From the NCBI RefSeq assembly GCF_001625215.2, contig NC_030385.2:30653598-30717597 (forward strand): a stretch of 64,000 nt of DNA, given 5' to 3'. The stretch is from Daucus carota subsp. sativus (Eukaryota > Streptophyta > Magnoliopsida > Apiales > Apiaceae). Below, piece by piece: positions 1 through 7,274 of this stretch. Position numbers and translations under genes: made by a program. The notes under the pieces were generated by a model. It made no database searches. It was not told the DNA's origin and saw only the letters and a list, made by a program, of their open reading frames with translations. Numbering within the stretch: the first letter of the stretch is position 1; every line of letters begins with the position of its first letter.

Positions 1-1
1 A

Positions 2-178
2 ATTTCAGCCCTCAAACCACAATTACAGAGGTGGTTGGTTGATGCAACGAGAGAGCTTGAAGACAATGATATCATCGAAATAATAACAAAACAAAACAAA
101 CAAAAATTTTCAACCTGCACTCATTCTACTCTACAAAGTTTCTCACTTTATAGAATACCTTCACATGATCAACAGTAA
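2..178 (+). CDS. Possible 3' end of a gene entering from the left edge
   Basis: Reading frame 2 is open from the window edge to a TAA at 176-178. Its first ~30 codons read like a charged helical segment (ALKPQLQRWLVDATRELED); the rest is low quality. The start lies outside the window. It could be the tail of another member of the small-gene cluster, but frame 3 is also open for some distance and the end overlaps a promoter-like motif, TTCACATGATCAACAGTA. I do not recognise the protein. Confidence 0.2.
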   Translation: MSALKPQLQRWLVDATRELEDNDIIEIITKQNKQKFSTCTHSTLQSFSLYRIPSHDQQ

Positions 179-262
179 AGATTGGACCCACTTTTTCATA
201 CTGCCACTCTATAGATTAGACTACACACTGCCAAATCATAGCATGCAATTAAATTTAAAATT

Positions 263-361
263 TATATGTTTATCATGTTATTTTAAATCATTTTATTATG
301 TATATATAAATTTGTAAAAATAATTAATGAAATGAAATGAAATAATATATAAAAATTAATA
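263..361 (+). repeat. Left arm of ~100-bp inverted repeat
   Basis: This AT-rich segment is the reverse complement of 6087-6190 with only a few substitutions and one 5-bp indel, including the blocks ATTTCATTTCATTTCATTAAT and AATGATTTAAAATAACATG. The two arms bracket the six-gene cluster. No target-site duplication could be identified, so these may be termini of one element or two inverted copies of an AT-rich MITE. Confidence 0.75.
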
Positions 362-510
362 ATGGTACATTTCAAGTTTCATTATGTATTAACAAAATTA
401 TATATATGTAATGTTATATAATAATATGTGGTGAGAAAACAAGGCGAGGTCCGGTTGCTAAATGGTTGGCCTAAGTTCGCAACATTTTACTCTCTCTGTC
501 TCTCTCTCTT

Positions 511-545
511 TTGCACCGGGTCCAATCAAATCATTTATCTACTGT
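511..545 (-). pseudogene. Remnant of an acidic-tail family gene (internal deletion)
   Basis: The segment TTTGCACCGGGTCCAATCAAATCATTT matches, in the same orientation, codons inside the minus-strand gene at 1445-1903 (near 1735-1770). It then jumps straight to sequence matching 1979 onward, the promoter side of that gene. The copy has therefore lost most of its coding region. It shows that a minus-strand gene of this family once lay divergently upstream of the gene at 870. Confidence 0.6.
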
Positions 546-548
546 ACC

Positions 549-836
549 CATGTGAACAAGTTGAGGAGGAAGGCAGAGATTCCTTTACTTTAACCATGAA
601 AAGTAAATAGCATTTGTCAGGGGTGCAGAGATACGAAGACTGTAGCCATGTGAATTGTTTTTTGCTTTTGCAATGATAATATGCTGCATATATATTCGGA
701 CACTGTAGCCATGTGACCTGTTTTATGCTTTTGCAATGAAAATAAACTGCATATATATTCGTTCACTGTAGCCATGTGACCTGTTTTATGTCAATAAGTG
801 TACTGAATTAACCACACACACACACACACACACACA
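549..836. repeat. Partial copy of 63-bp tandem repeat block plus (AC)n tract
   Basis: The core GTAGCCATGTGAA/ACC recurs with CATGTG at 549, 648, 710 and 773, so the last three are spaced 62-63 bp. The sequence is a near-copy of 1983-2230. It ends in an (AC)n run at about 813-836, just before the gene at 870, and is the probable promoter region of that gene. Confidence 0.7.
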
Positions 837-869
837 AATTTCACATCGGCCAAGACAACAAAGCTGTAA

Positions 870-1265
870 ATGGGGAAGCATAAACGATCGAGAAAAGAAG
901 ACGAGGGGATAGAAGATTGGGGTTCTGAAGAAATGAAAGGCGAGGTTTCAATTGCTGCGGAAAAGGTTTCGAGAAAGATGAAGTTTGTTGCGGAGATGCA
1001 GTTGTTGCATTATCGAGAAGCAAGAAAGGGCAGGCATTGGGTGCCGACTAAGGAAGAAACTCGCACTGAAGTAATCTATGGAGTAGGCAATCCGTTACGA
1101 GAATATCACTACAGAAAAGATAGAGATATAAATAATTCTTTCTTCAGAGGACAGATCACGGACGAGCAAAGGATAGCCTTGTTGGAAGAAAACTGGTTAG
1201 AGTATGATGTAAAAGTCAAAGATATTGAGAAATCGAATTTTGACGAGTATGCAAAGCATCAGTGA
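870..1265 (+). CDS. Small basic protein, unnamed family A (copy 1)
   Basis: Intronless ORF of 131 residues; function not recognised. The N terminus (MGKHKRSRKEDE) is lysine/arginine rich and could act as a nuclear localisation signal (inference). Residues ~50-64 carry GRHWVPTKEE, which aligns with GKDWVMTEAE in the 247-residue protein at 5135-5878. Flanking helical segments also align (LREYHYRKDRDI with VHKLYFQRHREM), so the two are probable paralogues; this copy lacks the long Pro/Gln N-terminal part and the acidic tail. It is convergent with the minus gene ending at 1445 and has a copy of the 63-bp repeats upstream. No membrane segment or signal peptide is visible. Single-exon structure and repeat-rich promoter match its five neighbours. 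It could be a rapidly evolving, lineage-specific gene. Confidence 0.6.
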   Translation: MGKHKRSRKEDEGIEDWGSEEMKGEVSIAAEKVSRKMKFVAEMQLLHYREARKGRHWVPTKEETRTEVIYGVGNPLREYHYRKDRDINNSFFRGQITDEQRIALLEENWLEYDVKVKDIEKSNFDEYAKHQ

Positions 1266-1444
1266 TGGATTTTATTTAGCTTATGATGAATTCTGTCATA
1301 TGTTAGATGTGACTAATCCTCAAGTGATTGTATTACTATGTTTATGGTCTTTGTAATTGCAATTTCATTGAAATAAAAATAAAAAGAGTACAAACACCTT
1401 GATTTTGAAGAAGTACAAACAAACCCTAAGCAATGTCATATTTA

Positions 1445-1903
1445 TTAATCAGGATCATCGTCATCAGTTGGCTCTTCATCGGACATATCGTAATCGGAAA
1501 TGTAATTTGGGTTTTGAAGAAGTGAACATTCTTCTTCGAAAGACATATCCCTACCACTAGCATTTGCTGAATCTTGAGCCAACTTAATCATGTAGAAACG
1601 ACAACGACGCATCAACATTCTATTGTTCTCTTCCCTTATTAGTTCCACAGCTTCAATGACCAAACGACGATAATCACCCCAACTACCGTTAAAGTTACGA
1701 GCCGGATAAACGCCTAAAGACTCGCGGATGGGGAGCTTTGCACCGAGTCCAATCAAATCATTTCTCAACTGATCGGATTCCTCAAGACGGAATGCCCACT
1801 CGCGCCTCACTCCAGCAAAATACTCTTTGGGATCAGTGTATTTCAAGCTATAGTAGTCGTCATTCATTTGTTTAAGCAACCATTTTCTACTGGGTGAGTA
1901 CAT
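1445..1903 (-). CDS. Acidic-tail protein, unnamed family C (copy 1)
   Basis: Intronless, 152 residues from the ATG at 1903. An upstream in-frame ATG at 1993 lies in repeat sequence and would add a poorly conserved leader, so 1903 is preferred. No known domain recognised. The protein aligns with the minus-strand gene at 3855-4283 in four places: RKW near the N terminus, YSL followed by a TDP/SPE turn, EWxxRxLE, and a helix with REENNRM (REEENRM in the other). Both end in an acidic tail, here NPNYISDYDMSDEE followed by more Asp. A TATA-like TCTATATG lies about 60 bp upstream. It is divergent from the GRF zinc-finger gene at 2866, with the 63-bp tandem repeats between. Helical, charged, soluble and probably intracellular. 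Confidence 0.65.
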   Translation of the reverse strand: MYSPSRKWLLKQMNDDYYSLKYTDPKEYFAGVRREWAFRLEESDQLRNDLIGLGAKLPIRESLGVYPARNFNGSWGDYRRLVIEAVELIREENNRMLMRRCRFYMIKLAQDSANASGRDMSFEEECSLLQNPNYISDYDMSDEEPTDDDDPD

Positions 1904-1978
1904 TTTATGAGAAGATGATTTAAGTTTGAAGCTGCGAGTGTACAAGCTTTCAAAAAATAGGATTACATATAGACTAAT

Positions 1979-2805
1979 ATCTACTGTACCCATGTGAACA
2001 AGTTGAGGAGGAAGGCAGAGATTCCTTTACTTTAACCATGAAAAGTAAATAGCATTTGTCAGGGGTGCAGAGATACGAAGACTGTAGCCATGTGAATTGT
2101 TTTTGGCTTTTGCAATGATAATATGCTGCATATATATTCGTCCACTGTAGCCATGTGACCTGTTTTATGCTTTTGCAATGAAAATAAGCTGCATATATAT
2201 TCGTTCACTGTAGCCATGTGAACTTTTTTTTTCTTCTGCATTCATAGTATGCTGCATATAAAGTCGTCAACTGTAGGCATGTGAACTTTTTTTGTCTTCT
2301 GCAATGGTAATATGCTGCATATATATTCGTCCACTGTAGGCATGTGAACCTTTTTTGGCTTTTGCAATTATATAATGCTGCATATATATTCGTCCACTGT
2401 AGGCATGTGAACCTTTTTTGGCTTTTGCAATTATATAATGCTGCATATATATTCGTCCACTGTAGGCATGTGAACCTTTTTTGGCTTTTGCAATTATATA
2501 ATGCTGCAAACAGGTTCGTCCATTGTATCCATGTGAACAAGTTGAGGAGGAAGGCAGAGATTCCTTTACTTTAACCATTAAAAGTAAATAGCATTGTCGG
2601 GGGTGCACAAATACGAAGACTGTAGGCATGTGACCTGTTTTTTGTAGCCATGTGAACTTTATGTGGCTTTTGAAATGATAATATGCTGCATACTATTTCG
2701 TCCACTGTAGCCATGTGAACTTTTTTTGGCTTTTGCGATTATAACATGCTGTATACATATAATAATATGCTGCATACAGATACGTCTATTGTAGCCATGT
2801 GGGAA
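1979..2805. repeat. 63-bp tandem repeat array between divergent genes
   Basis: The core GTAG(C/G)CATGTGAA recurs with CATGTG at 2089, 2152, 2215, 2278, 2341, 2404, 2467 and 2530: eight starts exactly 63 bp apart. Further copies begin at 2628, 2649, 2712 and 2795 (steps of 21, 63 and 83 bp). Each unit carries a pyrimidine tract, CTTTTGCAAT and GCTGCATATATATTCGTCCACTGTA. 63 is a multiple of three, so long repetitive ORFs arise on both strands; I do not regard them as genes. The array fills the divergent promoter between the genes at 1903 and 2866. Confidence 0.9.
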
Positions 2806-2814
2806 AATATTGGT

Positions 2815-2822
2815 TATAAATA
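2815..2822 (+). promoter_or_regulatory. TATA box of first GRF gene
   Basis: TATAAATA lies 51 bp upstream of the ATG at 2866, right after the last 63-bp repeat copy. Normal plant TATA-to-ATG spacing for a short leader. Confidence 0.65.
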
Positions 2823-2865
2823 GTGGAAAGCTCGTTTATACATCTCAAAACAAAAACTTAATTAC

Positions 2866-3195
2866 ATGGAGAGAGTAAATGCGGTTATTGAAGGGGATAC
2901 ATGCTACTGTGAAAAGCTTGCTGTTCATAGTACATATCCAGGGACTGGGCCAAACGCTGGAAGAAAGATGTCACGGTGTCCATTCTGGCCGGACGGGTGC
3001 GGTTATATGTTTTGGATTGATGATCCACTTGAACCACGTTCAGCGGCTGTGCTAACTGAGATGACTAAGGAGATGAGTGATCTTATATGGGAGCATTATT
3101 TTACAAAGGAAAAGATTAGAGAGAAGCATGACGAAGAATTTGAACGCCTCAAGGGAAAAAATAAGGGGGAGGGTTCTTCAAGCAGGAAATGCTAG
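2866..3195 (+). CDS. GRF-type zinc-finger small protein (copy 1)
   Basis: 109 residues, intronless. Residues ~13-53 form a GRF zinc finger: CYC, then the GRF-like NAGRKM, then RCPFWPDGCGYMFWIDD. Four metal ligands are visible (CxC, a single C, then GC before the aromatic YMFW). The rest is a short charged helix (EKIREKHDEEFERLKGKNK), probably coiled coil. In other proteins the GRF finger binds single-stranded nucleic acid; small plant proteins with only this finger have no settled role, so function here is inference. The next gene is a clear tandem paralogue. Transcription probably starts from the TATA at 2815, under control of the 63-bp repeats shared with the divergent gene. Confidence 0.85.
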   Translation: MERVNAVIEGDTCYCEKLAVHSTYPGTGPNAGRKMSRCPFWPDGCGYMFWIDDPLEPRSAAVLTEMTKEMSDLIWEHYFTKEKIREKHDEEFERLKGKNKGEGSSSRKC

Positions 3196-3293
3196 ATTCA
3201 CCAATGTGCAATTATTGTTGTTTTCCCTATTTAGTTTAATAAGTTATGTATGGCTACATTAAAGTTGTTGTCACGATGTTCATTATTTTCATC

Positions 3294-3301
3294 TATAAAT
3301 A
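3294..3301 (+). promoter_or_regulatory. TATA box of second GRF gene
   Basis: TATAAATA 52 bp before the second GRF gene's ATG. Almost the same spacing as in the first copy, so the tandem gene carries its own core promoter. Confidence 0.6.
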
Positions 3302-3352
3302 ACTGGCTCCACACCTCACTTGTATCCACAACTAAAAAAAATTTTAAAACTT

Positions 3353-3673
3353 ATGGAGCCTGTTGCTTTAGAGAAGTGCTATTGTGACAAAGTCGTAGTT
3401 AGTAGAGTTTGGCGAGACAACGGTCCCGACGCTGGGAGGCGGATGATGCAATGTCCTGACGGACCCAATGGTTGCGGCTACATATTTTGGCTAGAGGACC
3501 GTCATGAAAGCCGTGCTGCCGAGGTCATTAGCAAGCTTTCAAACGAAATTAGTGACCTGAAATGGTCACAGGCAGTGGAAGTTACAAACATGGAGACTAA
3601 GCATGCTGAGAAACTAAAGAAGATGAAGAAGACCATGAGGGGACATGGATCTAGATGGGATGACGTAAATTGA
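3353..3673 (+). CDS. GRF-type zinc-finger small protein (copy 2)
   Basis: 106 residues from the ATG at 3353; the upstream in-frame extension begins at a TTG and is discarded. The finger (residues ~7-50) reads CYC, DAGRRM, QCPDGPNGCGYIFWLED, with all four Cys ligands and the aromatic box kept. A charged helix follows (NMETKHAEKLKKMKKTM). It matches the upstream copy across the finger but differs in the linker and tail, so the duplication is not very recent. Both start MExV. The gene is convergent with the minus-strand gene at 3855. Probably nucleic-acid binding (family knowledge); partners unknown. Confidence 0.85.
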   Translation: MEPVALEKCYCDKVVVSRVWRDNGPDAGRRMMQCPDGPNGCGYIFWLEDRHESRAAEVISKLSNEISDLKWSQAVEVTNMETKHAEKLKKMKKTMRGHGSRWDDVN

Positions 3674-3854
3674 TGTTATTTCTTATCTTCTTCATGTTTT
3701 ATGTTTGTTGTGTGTTTGTGTTTTCTTTTCGGGTTGTGTGTTTGTTGTGCTTTTGACGAAATACAACAAAGTTTATTAATAAAAGACAATAAAAAACTAG
3801 TAATACAACTTCAACTTCAAAGCAGGAAACAATGATGACGTTTCTACAAACCAA

Positions 3855-4283
3855 TTACTCGTCATCAGACATGTAGCTATCAGAATAGTAATCAGGGCTG
3901 GTGACCAATACAAGGTATTGTTGTTCTTTAAACCAGTCCCCTTCTTCGCGAAACATCCTAGCATCATCGTATAGACTCTGACGCTCCAGTCGCAGATTCA
4001 TGCGATTCTCCTCTTCTCTCGCTCTGAAGAGGGCGGCCTCCATCTCCTGTGGCGTTTCTCGAGGCATGGTACGAGCCCTTTGCTTGGGAATTGAAAGGCC
4101 AGCTAGTGCACAACGTTCCCTGCACACTTCAAGCGTACGCACACGCCACTCCCACTCATGCAACATGGTAGTAATTGACTCAGGGGAGTAACGTAAATTT
4201 GGGTTTAAAGAGTACGTAAACTCTGAATCACACCACCATTTTCTACCCATGGCAACAAACAAATCACCTGGTGTGTAATTCAT
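3855..4283 (-). CDS. Acidic-tail protein, unnamed family C (copy 2)
   Basis: 142 residues, intronless, paralogous to the gene at 1445-1903: GRKWW, YSLNPNLRYSPE, EWEWRVRTLE, a helix with REEENRM and the terminal SPDYYSDSYMSDDE. A second ATG 11 codons in (before GRKWW) is a possible alternative start. Tryptophan-rich N-terminal half, charged helical middle, short acidic C terminus that could be a protein-interaction motif (inference). Upstream on its strand is GCCTATAAATAGG, the same core promoter sequence as the divergent gene at 5135. Function unknown. Confidence 0.65.
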   Translation of the reverse strand: MNYTPGDLFVAMGRKWWCDSEFTYSLNPNLRYSPESITTMLHEWEWRVRTLEVCRERCALAGLSIPKQRARTMPRETPQEMEAALFRAREEENRMNLRLERQSLYDDARMFREEGDWFKEQQYLVLVTSPDYYSDSYMSDDE

Positions 4284-4348
4284 TATTTACACTATATTAT
4301 ATGCGCCCTCTATGGTTGTGTGTGCATTGACAACCTAATATGTGAACC

Positions 4349-4356
4349 TATTTATA
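4349..4356 (-). promoter_or_regulatory. TATA box of acidic-tail gene copy 2
   Basis: On the minus strand the sequence reads GCCTATAAATAGGTTCAC, 66 bp before the ATG. The 13-bp core GCCTATAAATAGG is also found at 5031-5043 on the plus strand for the divergent neighbour. Confidence 0.65.
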
Positions 4357-4424
4357 GGCATATCATTGTGCTACGATAATAATGCAGTTACAATCCAATT
4401 GATCAAATGTACAGAATAATAGCA

Positions 4425-4755
4425 ACTTTCACATGATCATCAGTAGTGAATAGTGCAAATACTCCTGCATGATATAAAGCAAAGCTTGACCACACACTGC
4501 ACAATGAAGAGCTTCACAACACACTGCACAATGAAAAGCTGCATGACATTAGGTAATTTTGACCAGCTTCACAAGACACAAAAAAACAAAGGCTGCATTA
4601 AAAATACATAGGCCACGTTATCATACTACAACTATATAAATACACTACACACTAACAAAATCATAATGCAGAGGTTCACATGATCAACATTACTGTCATA
4701 ATGCAGAGGTTCACATGATCAACAGTAGGTTATTTTGACCAGCTTCACAAGACAC
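4425..4755. repeat. Duplicated motif block in divergent promoter
   Basis: TTCACATGATCAACAGTA-like motifs occur near 4428, 4676 and 4710 (and at 161-178 near the window edge). A segment AGGT(A/T)ATTTTGACCAGCTTCACAAGACAC occurs at 4551 and 4727, about 176 bp apart. ACACACTGCACAATGAA also repeats near 4490-4530. These lie between the divergent genes at 4283 and 5135. The motif resembles the reverse complement of the 63-bp repeat core (GTTCACATGGCTACAGT). Confidence 0.6.
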
Positions 4756-5033
4756 TGCATCCTTCAATAACATATCAAACGACAAGGACTTGTCATATCA
4801 AACTTTAATTATGAGTAGTCTACTCAGCCCTTTAAATTGCAGCTACTGTTCTACTGCATTACAAGTTTGACTGAAAAAGATACAAGAAGTACAGAGACTT
4901 GTCATTTCAAATATTTTAAAGATACAAGGAGTGGGGAGATTTCTAATCAAATGTAATTTTATTTTCACTTTATGTAATGCTTGTGTTTCCTTTAATTTTA
5001 TGCAATGCTTGTGTTTAAAATAATCCATTCGCC

Positions 5034-5041
5034 TATAAATA
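5034..5041 (+). promoter_or_regulatory. TATA box of family A copy 2
   Basis: GCCTATAAATAGGT on the plus strand, 94 bp before the ATG at 5135. Identical core to the divergent gene's TATA region. Confidence 0.65.
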
Positions 5042-5134
5042 GGTCTTCATTATGGTTGATACACATACAAGCAACCAAACAAACACAAAAATCACTCATC
5101 ACTTAAGCTGAAACTGGATAAGGGCAAGGCACCA

Positions 5135-5878
5135 ATGGATAAGGGGAAAGCACCAATGACCCCCGGCTACGAAAAACGCCTCAAACAGCAACAAGATAGG
5201 AGACAACCGGAGCTTGTGTTGGGAGGGATGCGCAACAACCGAAGCAACCAACAACCTAAACCAGCTCCTAAAAGTAAGGCACCACCGGTCGTGCAACAAA
5301 AGCAAACTCGGCCACCGTTGGGACGGATGCGCACTGACTTTGACATCAACAAAATGATAGAGGAGATGAGAGAAGAGAGACGTCTCGAGGCTGAACATCA
5401 ACAGAACGTGAAGAAGTGGAACATTCTTTTCCGTAAAATCTGCAGGTATGTTTATAAGAGAATTAGAAGGGGCAAAGATTGGGTGATGACGGAGGCGGAA
5501 GATGATATCCATAACAGAAAATTCCCTGAAGTTCACAAACTCTATTTTCAACGCCATCGTGAGATGGGTATCCCATTTGGTGATTCTCGCTGGAGGTATT
5601 ATGCGGATAAAATCGATGAAGAGTGCGCCGCACTGCAGGCTAAACTCGAGGGACGTCAGGAAGCCAGATTTTGGGCGGAGTGGGGAGATGTGGACAATGT
5701 AACTTATCAGTGCCGTCGAGTACAAATGCCTACCCCGTGGGCCGATGATGATGTTGACGATGAAGAGGAAGGCGGTGTTGCTGATGATGGTGGAGACGAT
5801 GATGCTCACGCTGAGGACGATGAAGATGATGATGAAGGATATGGTTCCGACTATATTGTGGACATCAGTCAGGATTGA
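5135..5878 (+). CDS. Basic protein with acidic tail, unnamed family A (copy 2)
   Basis: 247 residues, intronless; the ATG follows a plausible TATA and leader. Residues 1-70 are Lys/Gln/Pro rich and probably disordered (PKPAPKSKAPPVVQQKQ). Residues ~75-190 are helical and charged, containing RRGKDWVMTEAEDD and WRYYADKIDEECAALQAKLE, which align with the protein at 870-1265. The last ~45 residues are almost all Asp/Glu/Gly, ending GSDYIVDISQD. A basic head and long acidic tail are common in chromatin or RNA-associated proteins, but no known domain is recognised, so that is only inference. Divergent from the acidic-tail gene at 4283. Confidence 0.65.
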   Translation: MDKGKAPMTPGYEKRLKQQQDRRQPELVLGGMRNNRSNQQPKPAPKSKAPPVVQQKQTRPPLGRMRTDFDINKMIEEMREERRLEAEHQQNVKKWNILFRKICRYVYKRIRRGKDWVMTEAEDDIHNRKFPEVHKLYFQRHREMGIPFGDSRWRYYADKIDEECAALQAKLEGRQEARFWAEWGDVDNVTYQCRRVQMPTPWADDDVDDEEEGGVADDGGDDDAHAEDDEDDDEGYGSDYIVDISQD

Positions 5879-6086
5879 GAACTTATGTCATGTTCTCATT
5901 TTAATCATATGTAATTTTATTTGCAGTTTTTTAATACTGCAAATCGGAATGATATATGCAATTTCTATTTATATTAATCTTTATTTTTAGTTAATTCAAT
6001 CAATTATATTTTATTTTTATATTAATAAAACTTTATCATAATACAATTATAATAAAATTTTTAAATAATATATCAAAAAATATTAA

Positions 6087-6190
6087 TATTAATTTATATA
6101 TATTTTTTCATTTCATTTCATTAATTATATTATTTTTACAAATTTATATACACATAATAAAATGATTTAAAATAACATGATAAACATATA
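6087..6190 (-). repeat. Right arm of ~100-bp inverted repeat
   Basis: Reverse complement of 263-361, about 95% identical by eye, with an extra 5 bp (ATTAT) in the middle. It lies just downstream of the last gene of the cluster. Homology stops at about 6190. Confidence 0.75.
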
Positions 6191-6235
6191 ATAAAATAAT
6201 GCAACAATTTTAAAAAAAAAAAATTAAACAATGGA

Positions 6236-6416
6236 GGTCGCCCTTGCCAGGGGCGACCCCTACTGGGGCAAAGTGAGAGTAAGGGTCGCCCTTGGCAGGG
6301 GCGACCCCTGAAGCCAAAAAAGTTTAGTTTGGGTCGCCCGACTTTAAATGATTTAGGCTGGTTAGTTTTGAAAAGTTGAACGTAGGCTGGTTAGTTTTGA
6401 AAACTTTACGTTCAAG
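6236..6416. repeat. GC-rich palindromic repeats and a 30-bp tandem repeat
   Basis: GGTCGCCC(TTGCCAG)GGGCGACCCCT occurs at 6236-6261 and again, with TTGGCAG as loop, at 6284-6309. Each copy is a perfect 8-bp stem. A third half-site GGGTCGCCCG lies at 6334. Then AGGCTGGTTAGTTTTGAAAA repeats at 6354 and 6384. No coding sequence here; probably part of a transposon or a satellite-like fragment. Confidence 0.6.
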
Positions 6417-7271
6417 CTGGTCATAAATGTAAGGGAGCCACAAACTTTGAACTCCAAACTCACATCCTTTCTTATATTCCTTCAAAGGACATCCATACTT
6501 CCTATAATTATTGTTGCTCCAATAGATTATATGATATCCTTAATTATAATTTTAAAAATTTTATTACAAATATTCATTTTAGAAGAGTTTTTCTTTTATA
6601 TAATTCAAATTATTAAACAAGTTCCTTACAGAACAACAAGGGTAAGTGATAGAAAACTAAACTCTCGAACTATCAATTACAATCTCATTACTAAACAAAA
6701 TAAAAACTAAATAATAATCATTTTATTTTTAAACCACTAACACATTATATATTTAAATTTTTTAATCTCTATTACAATCATATCTCGATTGAGTAATCTA
6801 ACCTATATCAATCATCAGCTGTGGACATTATAGCAGCGCACTTGATATTCACATAAGCACTATGTGTAACCCAATATCGAAAACTAACAATTATACAAAC
6901 TCTTGCAATATTAAACATCGTGTCGTATTTGATGTGAGTTATACTGATCATCCAAAATAATAAGTGTTTTTTCTCAAAATTATCGAGACTCCTAGCAAAT
7001 CACACAAAAACATCAAAACACAAAATACCAACATTTCAAAAATTAACAACCATGATAACAAGATACCTAATAAGAACTCTTCGAAAATGATCATATCTTA
7101 ATTTTATTAAGAAAAAATCTAATAAGAAATAGGATGGAAGAGCAATAATAATTAATCAATGATGATTGAAGAGAGGAGAAGTGATAGCTGGAATCCTAAA
7201 TTTGAAATTCGACTTTCAAAATTGCAAAGCAAACTGTCCCAAAGTCTTTTAAAAGAACAAAAAAAATATAC
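6417..7271. other. AT-rich intergenic DNA, no gene seen
   Basis: Only short spurious frames without family resemblance; no RNA gene or clear element found. Confidence 0.5.
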
Positions 7272-7274
7272 TTA

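Noticed and set aside
2089-2592. CRISPR-like array
   Set aside because: The 63-bp units are contiguous with no variable spacers, and this is eukaryotic nuclear DNA.
2059-2629. Long ORFs on both strands through the 63-bp repeats (21-residue periodic proteins)
   Set aside because: The repeat length is a multiple of three, so any frame lacking a stop in one unit stays open. Composition is intergenic and all frames are equally repetitive.
5099-5809. 236-codon minus-strand ORF antisense to the gene at 5135
   Set aside because: Shadow of an Asp/Glu-rich gene on the other strand; no family resemblance, and the TATA and leader support the plus-strand gene.
260-6190. Idea that the six-gene island is an integrated virus or a full transposon
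   Set aside because: No replicase, integrase, transposase or capsid-type motifs were seen in any frame. Kept only as an inverted-repeat-bracketed gene island.
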